From contig NZ_AP021861.1 in the NCBI RefSeq assembly GCF_009177095.1, forward strand, positions 5,562,501 through 5,626,500: a stretch of 64,000 nt of DNA. Reading direction: 5' to 3'. This stretch comes from Lacipirellula parvula (GTDB lineage Bacteria > Planctomycetota > Planctomycetia > Pirellulales > Lacipirellulaceae). A model generated the notes under the pieces. It had not been told where the DNA came from and did not search any database. It was given only the letters and a program-made list of their open reading frames with translations. Positions 44,142-52,624 of this stretch are shown in pieces. The stretch's first letter is position 1; every line of letters begins with the position of its first letter. The translations under genes were made by a program, and so were the position numbers.

Positions 44142-45467
44142 CTAGCCGGCGTTGAGGTTGATGCCGCTGTCGCTCGGCGGTTCGGGACGGTGCGAGCGGA
44201 CGGCTTGCATCAGCCGGCGGACGGCGCTCGAGTAGGCCACGACCGCTGCCGTGTAGTCGCCCGAGGCGATCGCCTTGTGCGCGGCGACGCGGTCGGCGTG
44301 GACCTCTTTCCACTCGAACGGCCAGCTCCGTTGGGCTTCAAGATCCTCTAGCTGCCGCACGACGTCGCTCAGCATTTCAATGCTCTGCGGACTGGGGGCT
44401 ACCGCGTAGCTGCGATAGGGCGCCTTGCCGAAATGGCCGCTCACGCCGCGGCAGGGATTCTCGCCCTTCATCCGCGGAGCGATCCACGCCAGCAGCGTCG
44501 CCACCGCCATACCGCCGGACACTAAGGCCGGAGTCATTGCCCCGTTAATGAGCATGATGATTCCAGGAATAAGCAGGGCCGCCAGCGCAACGATGAAGCC
44601 CCAATCGCGCTTGCTCGGCCCGTTAGCCAACGGCGTCACCGAGTCGGCCCACGAGTTGCCATCCTTCTTCTGGCCGAGCGTCGCCGGGTCGGCCACTTCA
44701 GCGATGATCACCGTGATGTTGTCGGGGCCGCCGAGCAGGTTGGCCAAATCAACGAGCGTCTGTGCCGCGTCTTCAGGCGGCAGCGACGCCAACACCATGC
44801 CGACTAGTTGCGGGCTGAGCGGTCCCGTCAGCCCATCGCTGCACAGCAGGAAGCGGTCGCCCGCCCGCAGCGGCAACGGCCCTTCGAGATCGACTTTCAC
44901 CGTCGGATGCGGGCCGAGCGAACGGGTGATCACGTTCTTCCGCACATAGGCGGGGACGTCTTCTTCGTTGGCGTGACCGAGGGCCGCCATCTCCCACACG
45001 AGGCTGTGGTCGAACGTGAGTTGCTCGAACGCATGCCCCCGCAGTCGGTAAACGCGGCTATCGCCGACATGGGCCGCCATCGCGCCGTCCGGCAACAACA
45101 GCAGGCAACTGCAGGTCGTTCCCATGCCGTGGAAATCGACGCTGTTCGAACCCTTCGCATTGATGCGGCTGTTCGCATCGTGGACGGCGGCGACGATCGA
45201 TTCGCACGGCGGCAAGTCGGGCCGCTTCTGGTAGGCGTGCGGAATGCTGTCGGTGGCGATTTGGCTGGCGAGTTCCCCCGCCGCGTGGGCGCCCATGCCG
45301 TCGGCGACGACGAACAAGTGGCCGCGGCTCCGCCAATCGCGATCGTCGCCGGCCAGCGCGACGGCCATCGAATCTTGGTTGCTGGCGCGACGCATGCCAA
45401 TGTCGCTCACCGCAGCGCACCTCAGCCCCCCCGTCGAGCGATTCAGTTTGGAGGTCGGTTTTGCCAC
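44142..45467 (-). CDS. PP2C-family Ser/Thr phosphatase with membrane segments
   Basis: 441 residues. The N-terminal PP2C domain (about 12-260) has all metal motifs: VSDIGMRRASNQDS, LFVVADGMGAHAAGE, MAAHVGDSRVYRL, FLLCSDGLTGPLS and GGPDNITVIIAEV. Two hydrophobic helices (about 291-330) and a C-terminal soluble helical region follow, the latter with RSWPFEWKEVHADRVAAHKAIASGDYTAAV. It counteracts Ser/Thr kinases, which are numerous in planctomycetes. Start is GTG at 45467; no clear ribosome site. Confidence 0.92.
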   Translation of the reverse strand: MAKPTSKLNRSTGGLRCAAVSDIGMRRASNQDSMAVALAGDDRDWRSRGHLFVVADGMGAHAAGELASQIATDSIPHAYQKRPDLPPCESIVAAVHDANSRINAKGSNSVDFHGMGTTCSCLLLLPDGAMAAHVGDSRVYRLRGHAFEQLTFDHSLVWEMAALGHANEEDVPAYVRKNVITRSLGPHPTVKVDLEGPLPLRAGDRFLLCSDGLTGPLSPQLVGMVLASLPPEDAAQTLVDLANLLGGPDNITVIIAEVADPATLGQKKDGNSWADSVTPLANGPSKRDWGFIVALAALLIPGIIMLINGAMTPALVSGGMAVATLLAWIAPRMKGENPCRGVSGHFGKAPYRSYAVAPSPQSIEMLSDVVRQLEDLEAQRSWPFEWKEVHADRVAAHKAIASGDYTAAVVAYSSAVRRLMQAVRSHRPEPPSDSGINLNAG

Positions 45468-45563
45468 CAGGTGCGCCTAGCCGGGGGAAGGGATCGCGGA
45501 ACGTTTAATTTTAGTCTGCGGGACTTGCTAGCAACAGCGGCGCGGAAGGCCGGCATTTCGGGG

Positions 45564-45720
45564 CGCCACTGGCGTCTCGCCAGTGTTCCTCTTGCCTGAA
45601 GGACCGTGCCTCCAGACTGGTAAAGGTTTGAATCAACTCTTCAGGCCAGCCGAGCCCGATTCGCGATCGGCTGATCCGCCAACCTCCGAGCACTTCTCAC
45701 TGGCGACACGCCAGTGGCAC
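45564..45720. repeat. CCACTGGC-type inverted repeat
   Basis: GCCACTGGCGTCTCGCCAGTG (left) and CACTGGCGACACGCCAGTGGC (right) flank a centre of about 115 bp. A related shorter element is at 59391-59467. It fills the 361-base spacer between the PP2C gene and the PEGA lipoprotein gene. Confidence 0.7.
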
Positions 45721-45828
45721 ACGGTGCAAGCATTTCGACGCTCCTGGAAACGGCGTAGCGGCCCTGGCGGCCCGCCGGTACACTCCCCGCCCGATTCCGC
45801 CTGTCTTATCATACGCGCTCGTTCGTCC

Positions 45829-46494
45829 ATGGACCTGTCGTCGACCACCCCTCGCACCGGCTTTCGCCTCGCGATCTTCGCGGTTGTAGCGCTTGCGCTG
45901 CTTCCCGGGTGCGTTCGACGGCGGCTGATGATCCGGAGCAACCCGCCCGGCGCCATGGTTTACGTCGACAATCAGCCGATCGGGACGACGCCCTGCGCGA
46001 CCAATTTCATCTATTACGGCACGCGCGAGATCCGCTTGGTGAAGCCGGGCTACGAAACGCTGACGGTGAATCAACCGATCCCGGCTCCCTGGTATCAGTT
46101 GCCGCCGATCGACTTCTTCGCCGAAAACGTGATGCCGAACGAGATCCACGATTTCCGGACGGTGAGCTTCAATATGCAGCCGCAGATCATCGTGCCGACC
46201 GAAGAACTGATTCAACGCGGCGAACAACTTCGCGCGGCGACGCAGCAAGGGGCCGTGGTTCCCGCGGGCGCGACGACGCCGGCGTTCGGACCTGCCGCAG
46301 CGCCGCCTCCAGTCATCGGCCGGCCGACGATTGCGGCCCCGGCGTTCAACGGACCAACCGGCCCTGCCCTGCTGCCAGGCACGACGCTCGCTCCCGAAGC
46401 GGTGCCGCCGGGCGTGATCGTGCCCCCTTCGAACGGCCCCGGCGTCTTGCCGCCTGGCGGCCGAGCGCTCGAACCGCTGCCGATGGTGCAGTAG
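45829..46494 (+). CDS. PEGA-domain lipoprotein
   Basis: 221 residues. Lipobox in LALLPGC (Cys about residue 28). The PEGA domain follows at once: RRRLMIRSNPPGAMVYVDNQPIGTTPCATNF and YGTREIRLVKPGYETLTVNQPI. The C-terminal third is a Pro/Ala/Gly-rich linker, likely disordered or wall-spanning. The PEGA fold is often a surface beta-sandwich of unknown ligand. ATG at 45829. Confidence 0.9.
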   Translation: MDLSSTTPRTGFRLAIFAVVALALLPGCVRRRLMIRSNPPGAMVYVDNQPIGTTPCATNFIYYGTREIRLVKPGYETLTVNQPIPAPWYQLPPIDFFAENVMPNEIHDFRTVSFNMQPQIIVPTEELIQRGEQLRAATQQGAVVPAGATTPAFGPAAAPPPVIGRPTIAAPAFNGPTGPALLPGTTLAPEAVPPGVIVPPSNGPGVLPPGGRALEPLPMVQ

Positions 46495-46498
46495 CAGA

Positions 46499-46616
46499 AG
46501 TTGCGAGTCGCGAGTTTCGAGGCGCGAGTTGAATTCAGCGAACTGAGCAGTTAGGCCTTTCACTAACGTGATGCTACTGCGTCGCACTCGCAACTCGCTA
46601 CCCGTAACTCGCAACT
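46499..46616. repeat. GTTGCGAGTCGCGAGTT-type inverted repeat
   Basis: Left arm GTTGCGAGTCGCGAGTTTCG and right arm with CTCGCAACTCGC and GTAACTCGCAAC. It occupies the spacer between the convergent PEGA lipoprotein and MlaD genes and can form a long hairpin. Confidence 0.65.
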
Positions 46617-46620
46617 CTTA

Positions 46621-47727
46621 TCACTTAATCGGCGTCTCACGATTGACGATGCCTCGCGCCAACCGGGCCGGATCGCGGGCGAGCTTGTCGGTCAGCACCC
46701 AGACGTTGTAGAGAATCTGGTCGATGCGGCGACTCAGTTCAGGGTTGCCGACAATTTTGCGAACGTCGCCCACCGCGGCATTGGCCTGAGCGATCGCCTG
46801 GTTAAGGTTGTCGTAGATCTGCCGATCGCGAATCAGCAGGCCGACGGTCCCCTCGCTGTTGTTGACGTTGCGCGTCAGCTGCGCGACCTGGCCGAGGAGT
46901 TCTTCGAGATTCCGCACGCTTTGTTCGAGCGTGGCGACGATCGCCGTGCCGCGATCGCCGAGCGGGCCGGTGAGGCCTTGCAGGTTCTTGAGGTTTTCAT
47001 CCGCAGAGCGGAGCGCTCCTTGCAAGGCGCCCATGATCGCCCGCGCGTCGCCGACGAGGCTTGGCACCTGCGCGAGTCCGTCTTTAAGTTGTTGCTTGAG
47101 GATCGGATCGCCGACGATGTCGTTCAGGTTCGCAGTCACCTGCGAGAACTGCAGCATCGCCTGATCGGCCGACTCGACGAGATGTTTCACCCGCTGCATG
47201 TCATTCTCGCCGAGCACCTGGTTCACGCGGTCGGCCAGTTCCGCGACTTCCTTGCCGGCGTCGCCGAGCGACATGATCGTTTGCTTCAGGTCGCCCTGCA
47301 TGTCGGCCATCATGTCCATCGGGTTGGAGACGTACTTCCCCTTCACGGTGGCGTCAGGGGCGACGGTCGCGGCGCCGATCGGCGACGAAACTTGCATGAA
47401 CTCGATCACCGCGTCGCCGACGAGCGAGGTTTGGATGCGGCCGAGCTCGTTCGACTTGATGTGCTTGCCGTCTTGGATGTCCATCGTGATGAGCGCGCCA
47501 GTGTCGGTATCCTCGACGCTGGCAACGCGGCCAATCGGCAAACCACGACGGCGCACCGGCGTCCCCGGCGCCACGCCTGGCGCTTCGTCGACGAGCAAGT
47601 TCACCTTGTAGGTTTCGTGGAACGGCAGCGCCGAAAAGTCGCTGTTCAACACCACCAAGATGCTGAGCAGCAGCAAGATGAAGAAGACGACCAGACCAAC
47701 TCGGAATTGTTTGGTGCGTTCGTTCAT
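46621..47727 (-). CDS. mlaD: MlaD/MCE-domain lipid-binding protein
   Basis: 368 residues. One N-terminal membrane helix (VGLVVFFILLLLSILVVL, about 9-26) then the MCE domain (YKVNLLVDEAPGVAPGTPVRRRGLPIGRVASVEDTDTGALI, about 40-115). A long helical C-terminal part (about 140-350) with heptad-like patterns (VNQVLGENDMQRVKHLVESADQAMLQF) is longer than in E. coli MlaD. MlaD forms a periplasmic hexamer ring that passes phospholipids to MlaEF. Third gene of mlaE-mlaF-mlaD. Confidence 0.92.
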   Translation of the reverse strand: MNERTKQFRVGLVVFFILLLLSILVVLNSDFSALPFHETYKVNLLVDEAPGVAPGTPVRRRGLPIGRVASVEDTDTGALITMDIQDGKHIKSNELGRIQTSLVGDAVIEFMQVSSPIGAATVAPDATVKGKYVSNPMDMMADMQGDLKQTIMSLGDAGKEVAELADRVNQVLGENDMQRVKHLVESADQAMLQFSQVTANLNDIVGDPILKQQLKDGLAQVPSLVGDARAIMGALQGALRSADENLKNLQGLTGPLGDRGTAIVATLEQSVRNLEELLGQVAQLTRNVNNSEGTVGLLIRDRQIYDNLNQAIAQANAAVGDVRKIVGNPELSRRIDQILYNVWVLTDKLARDPARLARGIVNRETPIK

Positions 47728-47732
47728 ATGGG

Positions 47733-47834
47733 AGCTGTCAGCGGTCAGCTTTCAGCGATCAGCAAGAGAAATGCACAGACAAGCGCCGGATGCGCTCGAC
47801 CTGGCTGACTGCTGATTGCTGAAAGCTGACCGCT
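47733..47834. repeat. GCGGTCAGCTTTCAGC-type inverted repeat within the mla operon
   Basis: AGCGGTCAGCTTTCAGC (47740-47756) and its exact reverse complement GCTGAAAGCTGACCGCT (47818-47834). It separates mlaF from mlaD. Confidence 0.75.
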
Positions 47835-47840
47835 AATTCG

Positions 47841-48650
47841 CTATTCTCCTGCTTGTTCTGCGAGTTCCGTCATGCGATCGCCCGCCTCGCCATGAATGAA
47901 CTGCGTGACGCGTCGGTCGGTCGACTTGTCGAGTTCGCTGGGGGGGCCATCGAATAAGATTTGTGATTCGTCGGGCTGCAAGCGATTGAGCGGGTAGAGC
48001 ATCACCACCCGGTCGGCCACTTTGCGCGCCGTGTTCATATCGTGCGTGACAATCACGCTGGTGACTTCAAACTTGTCTCGTGTGCGCATCATCAGTTGGT
48101 TGATGACGTCGCTCATGATCGGGTCGAGGCCGGTCGTCGGTTCGTCGTATAGCACCGCTTCGGGTCGCATGATCAGGGCACGAGCCAAGCCGACGCGTTT
48201 CCGCATGCCGCCGGACAGTTCCGCCGGATACTTTTTCAGCACCGTATTCGGCAGGCCGACCTCGGTCAGCAGCGCGTGCATCGCCCGCTCTTGGTCGGCG
48301 GCGTTATCCTTACGGTGCTGCTTCAGCGGAAACAAGATGTTCTCAGCGACGTTCATGCTGTCGAACAATGCCGCGTTTTGAAATACGAACCCGAACCGCG
48401 TCCGCTGGGCGGCGAGTTCGCGTTCTGGCAGCGAACCGAATTGCCGGCCGTCGAACTCAACCGCGCCCCCCGTCGGCGTCACGAGCCCGATGATCGTCTT
48501 CAGCAGCACCGTCTTGCCGCATCCGCTCTCGCCGATGACCGCAAGCGTCTGACCGGCCGGAATGCTGATCGAAACATCGCGCAACACCGTCTGCCGTCCG
48601 AAACGGACGGTGAGGCTTTGGAGGTCGATTAAGGGAGAGGCGCTTACCAT
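47841..48650 (-). CDS. mlaF: MlaF ABC transporter ATP-binding protein
   Basis: 269 residues. Walker A GESGCGKTVLL (about 38-48), Q loop VFQNAALFDSMNVAENI, signature LSGGMRKRVGLARA (ABC motif LSGGM), Walker B EAVLYDEPTTGLDPI and the H loop VIVTHDM. The GLDPIMSDVINQLM stretch is MlaF-like. It couples ATP hydrolysis to phospholipid movement by MlaE. Middle gene of mlaE-F-D. ATG at 48650; there is no clear ribosome site. Confidence 0.95.
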   Translation of the reverse strand: MVSASPLIDLQSLTVRFGRQTVLRDVSISIPAGQTLAVIGESGCGKTVLLKTIIGLVTPTGGAVEFDGRQFGSLPERELAAQRTRFGFVFQNAALFDSMNVAENILFPLKQHRKDNAADQERAMHALLTEVGLPNTVLKKYPAELSGGMRKRVGLARALIMRPEAVLYDEPTTGLDPIMSDVINQLMMRTRDKFEVTSVIVTHDMNTARKVADRVVMLYPLNRLQPDESQILFDGPPSELDKSTDRRVTQFIHGEAGDRMTELAEQAGE

Positions 48651-48672
48651 TTTTTGACTGTCAGGGTTTCTA

Positions 48673-48761
48673 GTCAGTTGTCAGTGGTCCGTTGTCAGTT
48701 GCTAAGAGGGAATTCGAACTCTGCGACAGCCGCAACTAACTACTGACAACGGACAACTGAC
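48673..48761. repeat. GTCAGT-family inverted repeat within the mla operon
   Basis: GTCAGTTGTCAGTGGTCCG and ACTGACAACGGACAACTGAC flank an AT-rich centre. It lies between mlaE and mlaF, so the three mla genes are separated by two different repeat elements that would appear in any polycistronic message. Confidence 0.75.
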
Positions 48762-48765
48762 GCCT

Positions 48766-49641
48766 TCAGGCCCCAAACAACGACGGAGCCACCGGCCAGA
48801 TCGAGAGGTAGATCTGATCGAGCACGATGCTCACCAACAGGTCGAGGATGATGATCGACACGAACGAGTAGACGAACGCGGTCGTCGCGGCCCGGCCGAC
48901 GCCCTCGGCGCCCGGCAGGCAGTTGAAGCCGCGGTAGCAGCTGATGATGCCGATCACGGCGCCGAAGCAGACGCTCTTCGTAATGCCGTAGAACAAATCC
49001 CAGTTCTCAACGAACCGCTGCGAGTTCGTGCGGTAGTAGTAATAGTCGATGCCAAGAAATTGAATGCAGTAATAGGCCCCGCCGATCACGCCCATGAACA
49101 TCGCCATGATCGTGAGGATGGGAATCATCGTCAGGCAGCCGATGAACCGCGGCACGACGAGGTAGTGAATCGGATTGGCGCCCATCGCCGACAAGGCGTC
49201 GATTTGCTCGGTGACACGCATCGTGCCGAGTTCCGCCGCCATCGCGCTACCGACGCGGCCGGCGAGCATTGTCGCCGCGAGCACCGGCCCGAGTTCGCGG
49301 AACATCGACTTGTTGATCACGCCGCCGAGTTGTGTTTCGAGCCCAAAGTTACGGAACTGCGTGTACGACTGCACCGCCAGCACCATGCCGGTGAACGCGC
49401 CGATGATGGCAACCACCGGCAAGCTCTGGACGCCGATCGCGTACAGGTTGTTGATGAGCGTATCGCGGCGCGGCAGGCGACTGACCATCCAGAGCATCGC
49501 GCTCCAGGCGAAGAGCGTCAGATCGCCGAGGCCCTCGATCATGCGGATGACGACGGCGCCGAAATCGGCGATCCCCTCGCTGACCCGCCAGAGCGGTCCG
49601 CGGCTTAGCTGATCGTTCGTCGGTAGTGTGCCGGTCGACAT
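48766..49641 (-). CDS. mlaE: MlaE permease
   Basis: 291 residues with the MlaE fold: helix 1 (LINNLYAIGVQSLPVVAIIGAFTGMVLA), the conserved motif GTMRVTEQIDALSAMGANPIHYLVVPRFIG and four more helices. It moves phospholipids between the inner membrane and the MlaD ring. ATG at 49641, with the upstream frame rejected because it reads as spacer. First gene of mlaE-F-D; GAG is the only ribosome-site-like motif nearby. Confidence 0.95.
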   Translation of the reverse strand: MSTGTLPTNDQLSRGPLWRVSEGIADFGAVVIRMIEGLGDLTLFAWSAMLWMVSRLPRRDTLINNLYAIGVQSLPVVAIIGAFTGMVLAVQSYTQFRNFGLETQLGGVINKSMFRELGPVLAATMLAGRVGSAMAAELGTMRVTEQIDALSAMGANPIHYLVVPRFIGCLTMIPILTIMAMFMGVIGGAYYCIQFLGIDYYYYRTNSQRFVENWDLFYGITKSVCFGAVIGIISCYRGFNCLPGAEGVGRAATTAFVYSFVSIIILDLLVSIVLDQIYLSIWPVAPSLFGA

Positions 49642-49854
49642 CGTTCGCTCGCCGTCTCTGAAGCTGAAATTGCCCGATGGTCCGGCGCAGGCGCGCGCCG
49701 GCTCCGGGGACCATCCCTGGGAAAGGAATCGACTTGGCAAACCATTCCGCTTGAGCAAACCCTGCGGGGCGAATTATTTTGGCTGGCGTGGCAAAAGGCG
49801 TAAGATGCGGCGGCGTGCCTCCCCTCGCCCCGGGCGGAGGGGATGAAACCGTGA

Positions 49855-49952
49855 GGTCCCCTCCCCTTGAGGGGGAGGGTTAGGGAGGGGTGAAGACAGC
49901 GTGTACCAGGGTTCCACCCCCTCCCCAGCCCTCCCCTCAAGGGGGAGGGAGC
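49855..49952. repeat. GGCTCCCTCCCC-type inverted repeat
   Basis: GTCCCCTCCCCTTGAGGGGG and CCCCTCAAGGGGGAGGGAGC arms; same family and length as 25174-25271, including the following GCCGCAACAT. The spacer 49642-50132 contains this element and a T-rich tract at about 49990-50010; nothing else recognisable was found apart from a tRNA-arm-like match at 50047-50069 (rejected). Confidence 0.75.
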
Positions 49953-50132
49953 CGCAACATTCATCATGAAGTCGCCACAGCGACAGCACAGTTTTCTTTT
50001 TTCACCGTTTTCTCTTTGACGATCCCCCGCCAGCTTCGTCTTTCACTTATAGCAGGCTGGGATTCGAACCCGCCGGCGGCGGACGGGACTACCGGCGGCG
50101 GCGACCTGCAGGGAACGAGGGGGGCGACCGCT

Positions 50133-50636
50133 GTGGACGAACTGCTGGCAGTGCATGCCGACGTCGTCTACCGGTACGCCCTGCGGTTGGTTCGCAACGC
50201 CCAGCTGGCGGAAGACCTCACGCAGGAAACCTTCCTCCGCGGCTGGCGGCAGCGGGCAAAACTCCGCGAGCCGGCGGCCGCGCGGGTTTGGCTACTTAGA
50301 ATTGCGACCAACCTCCACCGCGACGGCCTCCGCACGGCCCGACCGACGGCGGAGTTGGAGGCGGAACCAGCCTGCTCGGCGCTCGGCGCCGCGGGACGAC
50401 TCGAACAACAAGAAACCGTGGACGCGGTGCTGGCGACGCTCGACGCGCTGCCGCCGCGACAGCGACAGGCGATCCACTTGGTGACGATCGAACAGCTTTC
50501 GAACGAAGAAGCGGCCGAGGTGCTGGAGATTTCCGTCGAAGCGCTGCGGGCAAGCCTGTCGCTCGCGCGGCGGACGATGCGGGAGCGGCTGAAACCGATT
50601 GACGACGAACTCCGCGGGGTGCGAACGGAAATCTAA
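50133..50636 (+). CDS. ECF-type RNA polymerase sigma factor
   Basis: 167 residues. Region 2 is visible as VVYRYALRLVRNAQLAEDLTQETFLRGWRQRAKLREPAAARVWLLRIATNLHRDGLR, region 4 as VLATLDALPPRQRQAIHLVTIEQLSNEEAAEVLEISVEALRASLSLARRTMRERL. GTG at 50133 has GAGGGGGG 8 nt before it. The next gene has the anti-sigma zinc motif, so this pair probably forms a regulatory switch that acts on extracytoplasmic stress. Confidence 0.9.
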   Translation: MDELLAVHADVVYRYALRLVRNAQLAEDLTQETFLRGWRQRAKLREPAAARVWLLRIATNLHRDGLRTARPTAELEAEPACSALGAAGRLEQQETVDAVLATLDALPPRQRQAIHLVTIEQLSNEEAAEVLEISVEALRASLSLARRTMRERLKPIDDELRGVRTEI

Positions 50637-50660
50637 CCACTCCGCGTTTTTTCAGTGAAC

Positions 50661-51284
50661 ATGGCGATGAACGAATCTTTCCACAACGAATGCACGTCGC
50701 TGGACGATTACCTCGACCGCGAACTCGCGGGCGAGGCGGCCCTGCGATTTGAAACGCATTTGGCGAATTGTGCAGCGTGCCGCGACGCGGTGGCTCAGCA
50801 GCAGTGGATTGATGCGACGCTGCGATCGTCGGTTGCGGCGAGCCCGATCGCGCCGGCAACGCTGCTAACGGCGATGGGCGACCCGATCGCCGCGGCGACG
50901 CAACGACAGCGCCAACGTCGCTTGCTAACGGCCAGCTTCGCCGTCGCCGCAAGCGTCGCGGTAATCGCCACCGTAGCGTGGCGGATGCTCGCCCTAGCCC
51001 CGGGCTCCGCCCGGGGGTCGCTTCCCACGCCGCACAACGTCGCCCAACGCGAAGTCGCCCCCGGGCGGAGCCCGGGGCTAGAACAGCCCGCGCAACCGCG
51101 TGAGCAACTCAAAATACAAACCGTCGCCCGGTTCACGGCCGGCGCCGACGGCATCGCGATTCCCATCGCCAGCGAATCGCCCGAAGTCACGATCGTGCAG
51201 TTTTACTCGACCACTGACGCCGACCGTCGCATGCAACGGCGGCGAGAGTTGGAAGCCAAGTACCAAGAACTCATTGGAGGTTAA
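50661..51284 (+). CDS. Zinc-binding anti-sigma factor with an embedded repeat element
   Basis: 207 residues from the ATG at 50661 (a GTG two codons earlier is possible). The ZAS motif ETHLANCAAC gives His 33, Cys 37 and Cys 40 for metal; one transmembrane helix lies at about 89-108, and a periplasmic domain follows. Residues 112-140 (APGSARGS...GRSPGLEQ) come from an 86-bp inverted-repeat element (50995-51080) that is otherwise intergenic at 43711, so it behaves as a neutral linker. C-terminal RMQRRRELEAKYQELIGG is helical. Lies directly after the sigma gene. Confidence 0.85.
   Translation: MAMNESFHNECTSLDDYLDRELAGEAALRFETHLANCAACRDAVAQQQWIDATLRSSVAASPIAPATLLTAMGDPIAAATQRQRQRRLLTASFAVAASVAVIATVAWRMLALAPGSARGSLPTPHNVAQREVAPGRSPGLEQPAQPREQLKIQTVARFTAGADGIAIPIASESPEVTIVQFYSTTDADRRMQRRRELEAKYQELIGG
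50995..51080. repeat. 86-bp inverted-repeat element inside the anti-sigma gene
   Basis: Begins TAGCCCCGGGCTCCGCCCGG and ends with the reverse complement CCGGGCGGAGCCCGGGGCTA. In-frame through the gene with no stop. A 90-bp sibling lies in a spacer at 43711-43800. Confidence 0.85.
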
Positions 51285-51294
51285 ATAACACGCC

Positions 51295-52467
51295 ATGGTT
51301 TACTTTTCATCTTCGACCAAATGGCTCTGGGGCCTGTTTACTGTAGGAGTGCTGATCGTCGCACGTCCCGTCGCTGCCGACGAGCCCAAGGTCGACGCCC
51401 CAAAGCAAGCCGATCCGTTCGGAGCCGCGGCGACCAGGCGATCGGCAGCAGCGGACGAAGGCTCAACCGGAATCAGCTCGGCGTTCGTCGACTCGACGGT
51501 CGCCGTCGAGCAGCCTTACGAGCAAGTCGTCATCGGGTCGATACGAAAGGAACTCGACGATACGAAGGCGGAGCTCGCCAAGACGAAGCAGCTCATCGGC
51601 GAGGTGATTCACGAATACAAGCAGAGTAGCGCGACGCCCGACCTGCCGCCGCTGCCAGACGCCGAGGTCCGCGTCTTCCAAATGAAAAACACTTCCGCGG
51701 ACGCCGCGGCCGACAAAATCAAACTGCTCATCGGCACGCAGCCGATCCGGATTGCGATCGACGAAGCTTCCAACGGGCTGATCGTCTTCGGCAAGGCCGA
51801 GGCGCTGCCGCAGGTCGAGCAGTTGGTGATCAAGCTCGACGACCTCGCTATCGCGGGCCAGGGCGGATTCTCGGCGCCGCCAGCTACCGCCGGCGCCGCT
51901 GCAACGCCAGTCGCTCCGCGACGAACGCTGATGCTCCGGGTCTTCTGGCTCGCCGACGGCGTTGAAGGGTTTGACAGCCCCGAAGATTACCTTCCATTCC
52001 CAGCGGTCCAATCACTCGGCAAACTGGGCATCACGCACCCCCGTCTCGTCACACAAACATTCACCTCGATTTCAGTGCAGGAGAACGCCGAAGCGGTGCA
52101 GTTCTCCACGCAAGTCCCCGCCGTACTGTTTGATCAACCGATGCGAATGCTTCTCAGCGGCGATCTGTCGGCAACAGCTGACAATCGATCACTGGTCGAT
52201 ATGCATCTGGCGATCGAAAGCAACGGCCCCGTCTGCGAAATGAACGGCTCGCTCGCAGCGCCGATTGGGCACTTCATGGTGCTTGGCACGGCGAACTCAG
52301 TGATTGGCGGCAGCGTTGTGGCCGAAATGGGCGGCGGAGGCATGGGAATGGGCCGCGGAAGGGAAGGCGGCATGGGAATGTCCGCTCCCGCTGCCAAACT
52401 CAACTCCACGCGGTTTGCGTTCGTCGTGCAGGTCGTCGAGGCGGAGAGCTTCGCTCCGGAAGAGTGA
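51295..52467 (+). CDS. Exported protein with secretin N-type domain
   Basis: 390 residues. Signal peptide MVYFSSSTKWLWGLFTVGVLIVARPVAA. A coiled coil (IGSIRKELDDTKAELAKTKQLIGEVIHEYKQ) precedes a secretin N-domain-like stretch: VRVFQMKNTSADAAADKIKLLIGTQPIRIAIDEASNGLIVFGKAEALPQVEQLVIKLD (fold of the secretin N1/NolW type, about residues 123-183). The remainder is Gly-rich near the end. No secretin channel domain is present. It follows the sigma/anti-sigma pair by 11 nt and is probably their target or co-expressed partner. Confidence 0.75.
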   Translation: MVYFSSSTKWLWGLFTVGVLIVARPVAADEPKVDAPKQADPFGAAATRRSAAADEGSTGISSAFVDSTVAVEQPYEQVVIGSIRKELDDTKAELAKTKQLIGEVIHEYKQSSATPDLPPLPDAEVRVFQMKNTSADAAADKIKLLIGTQPIRIAIDEASNGLIVFGKAEALPQVEQLVIKLDDLAIAGQGGFSAPPATAGAAATPVAPRRTLMLRVFWLADGVEGFDSPEDYLPFPAVQSLGKLGITHPRLVTQTFTSISVQENAEAVQFSTQVPAVLFDQPMRMLLSGDLSATADNRSLVDMHLAIESNGPVCEMNGSLAAPIGHFMVLGTANSVIGGSVVAEMGGGGMGMGRGREGGMGMSAPAAKLNSTRFAFVVQVVEAESFAPEE

Positions 52468-52517
52468 GCACGGGTTGGGTTGATTGCTTGGCACCGAACG
52501 AATTCACTGCGCAAACG

Positions 52518-52553
52518 AAAGCAGCCCCGACCTAGCTAGGTCGGGGCTGCTTT
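52518..52553. terminator. 36-bp perfect palindrome terminator
   Basis: AAAGCAGCCCCGACCTAG joined to its exact reverse complement, flanked by A-rich and T-rich ends on both sides, between convergent genes. The same core (AGCCCCGACCTAG) is inside thiE at 57089. Confidence 0.75.
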
Positions 52554-52624
52554 GTTGGTATCGATCGAACTTCAGGAGGACCGCCGGGGTGAACCCGACG
52601 GCTCGCCTTTTCGATTGCTTTCGC

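Noticed and set aside
50044-50075. Sequence GCTGGGATTCGAACCCGCC, like the antisense of a tRNA T-arm and 3-prime end.
   Set aside because: On the minus strand no matching 5-prime acceptor strand (TAGCAGG-like) occurs within 95 bases, and the T-stem has two mismatches, so it is not a tRNA gene. A tRNA remnant or chance match remains possible.
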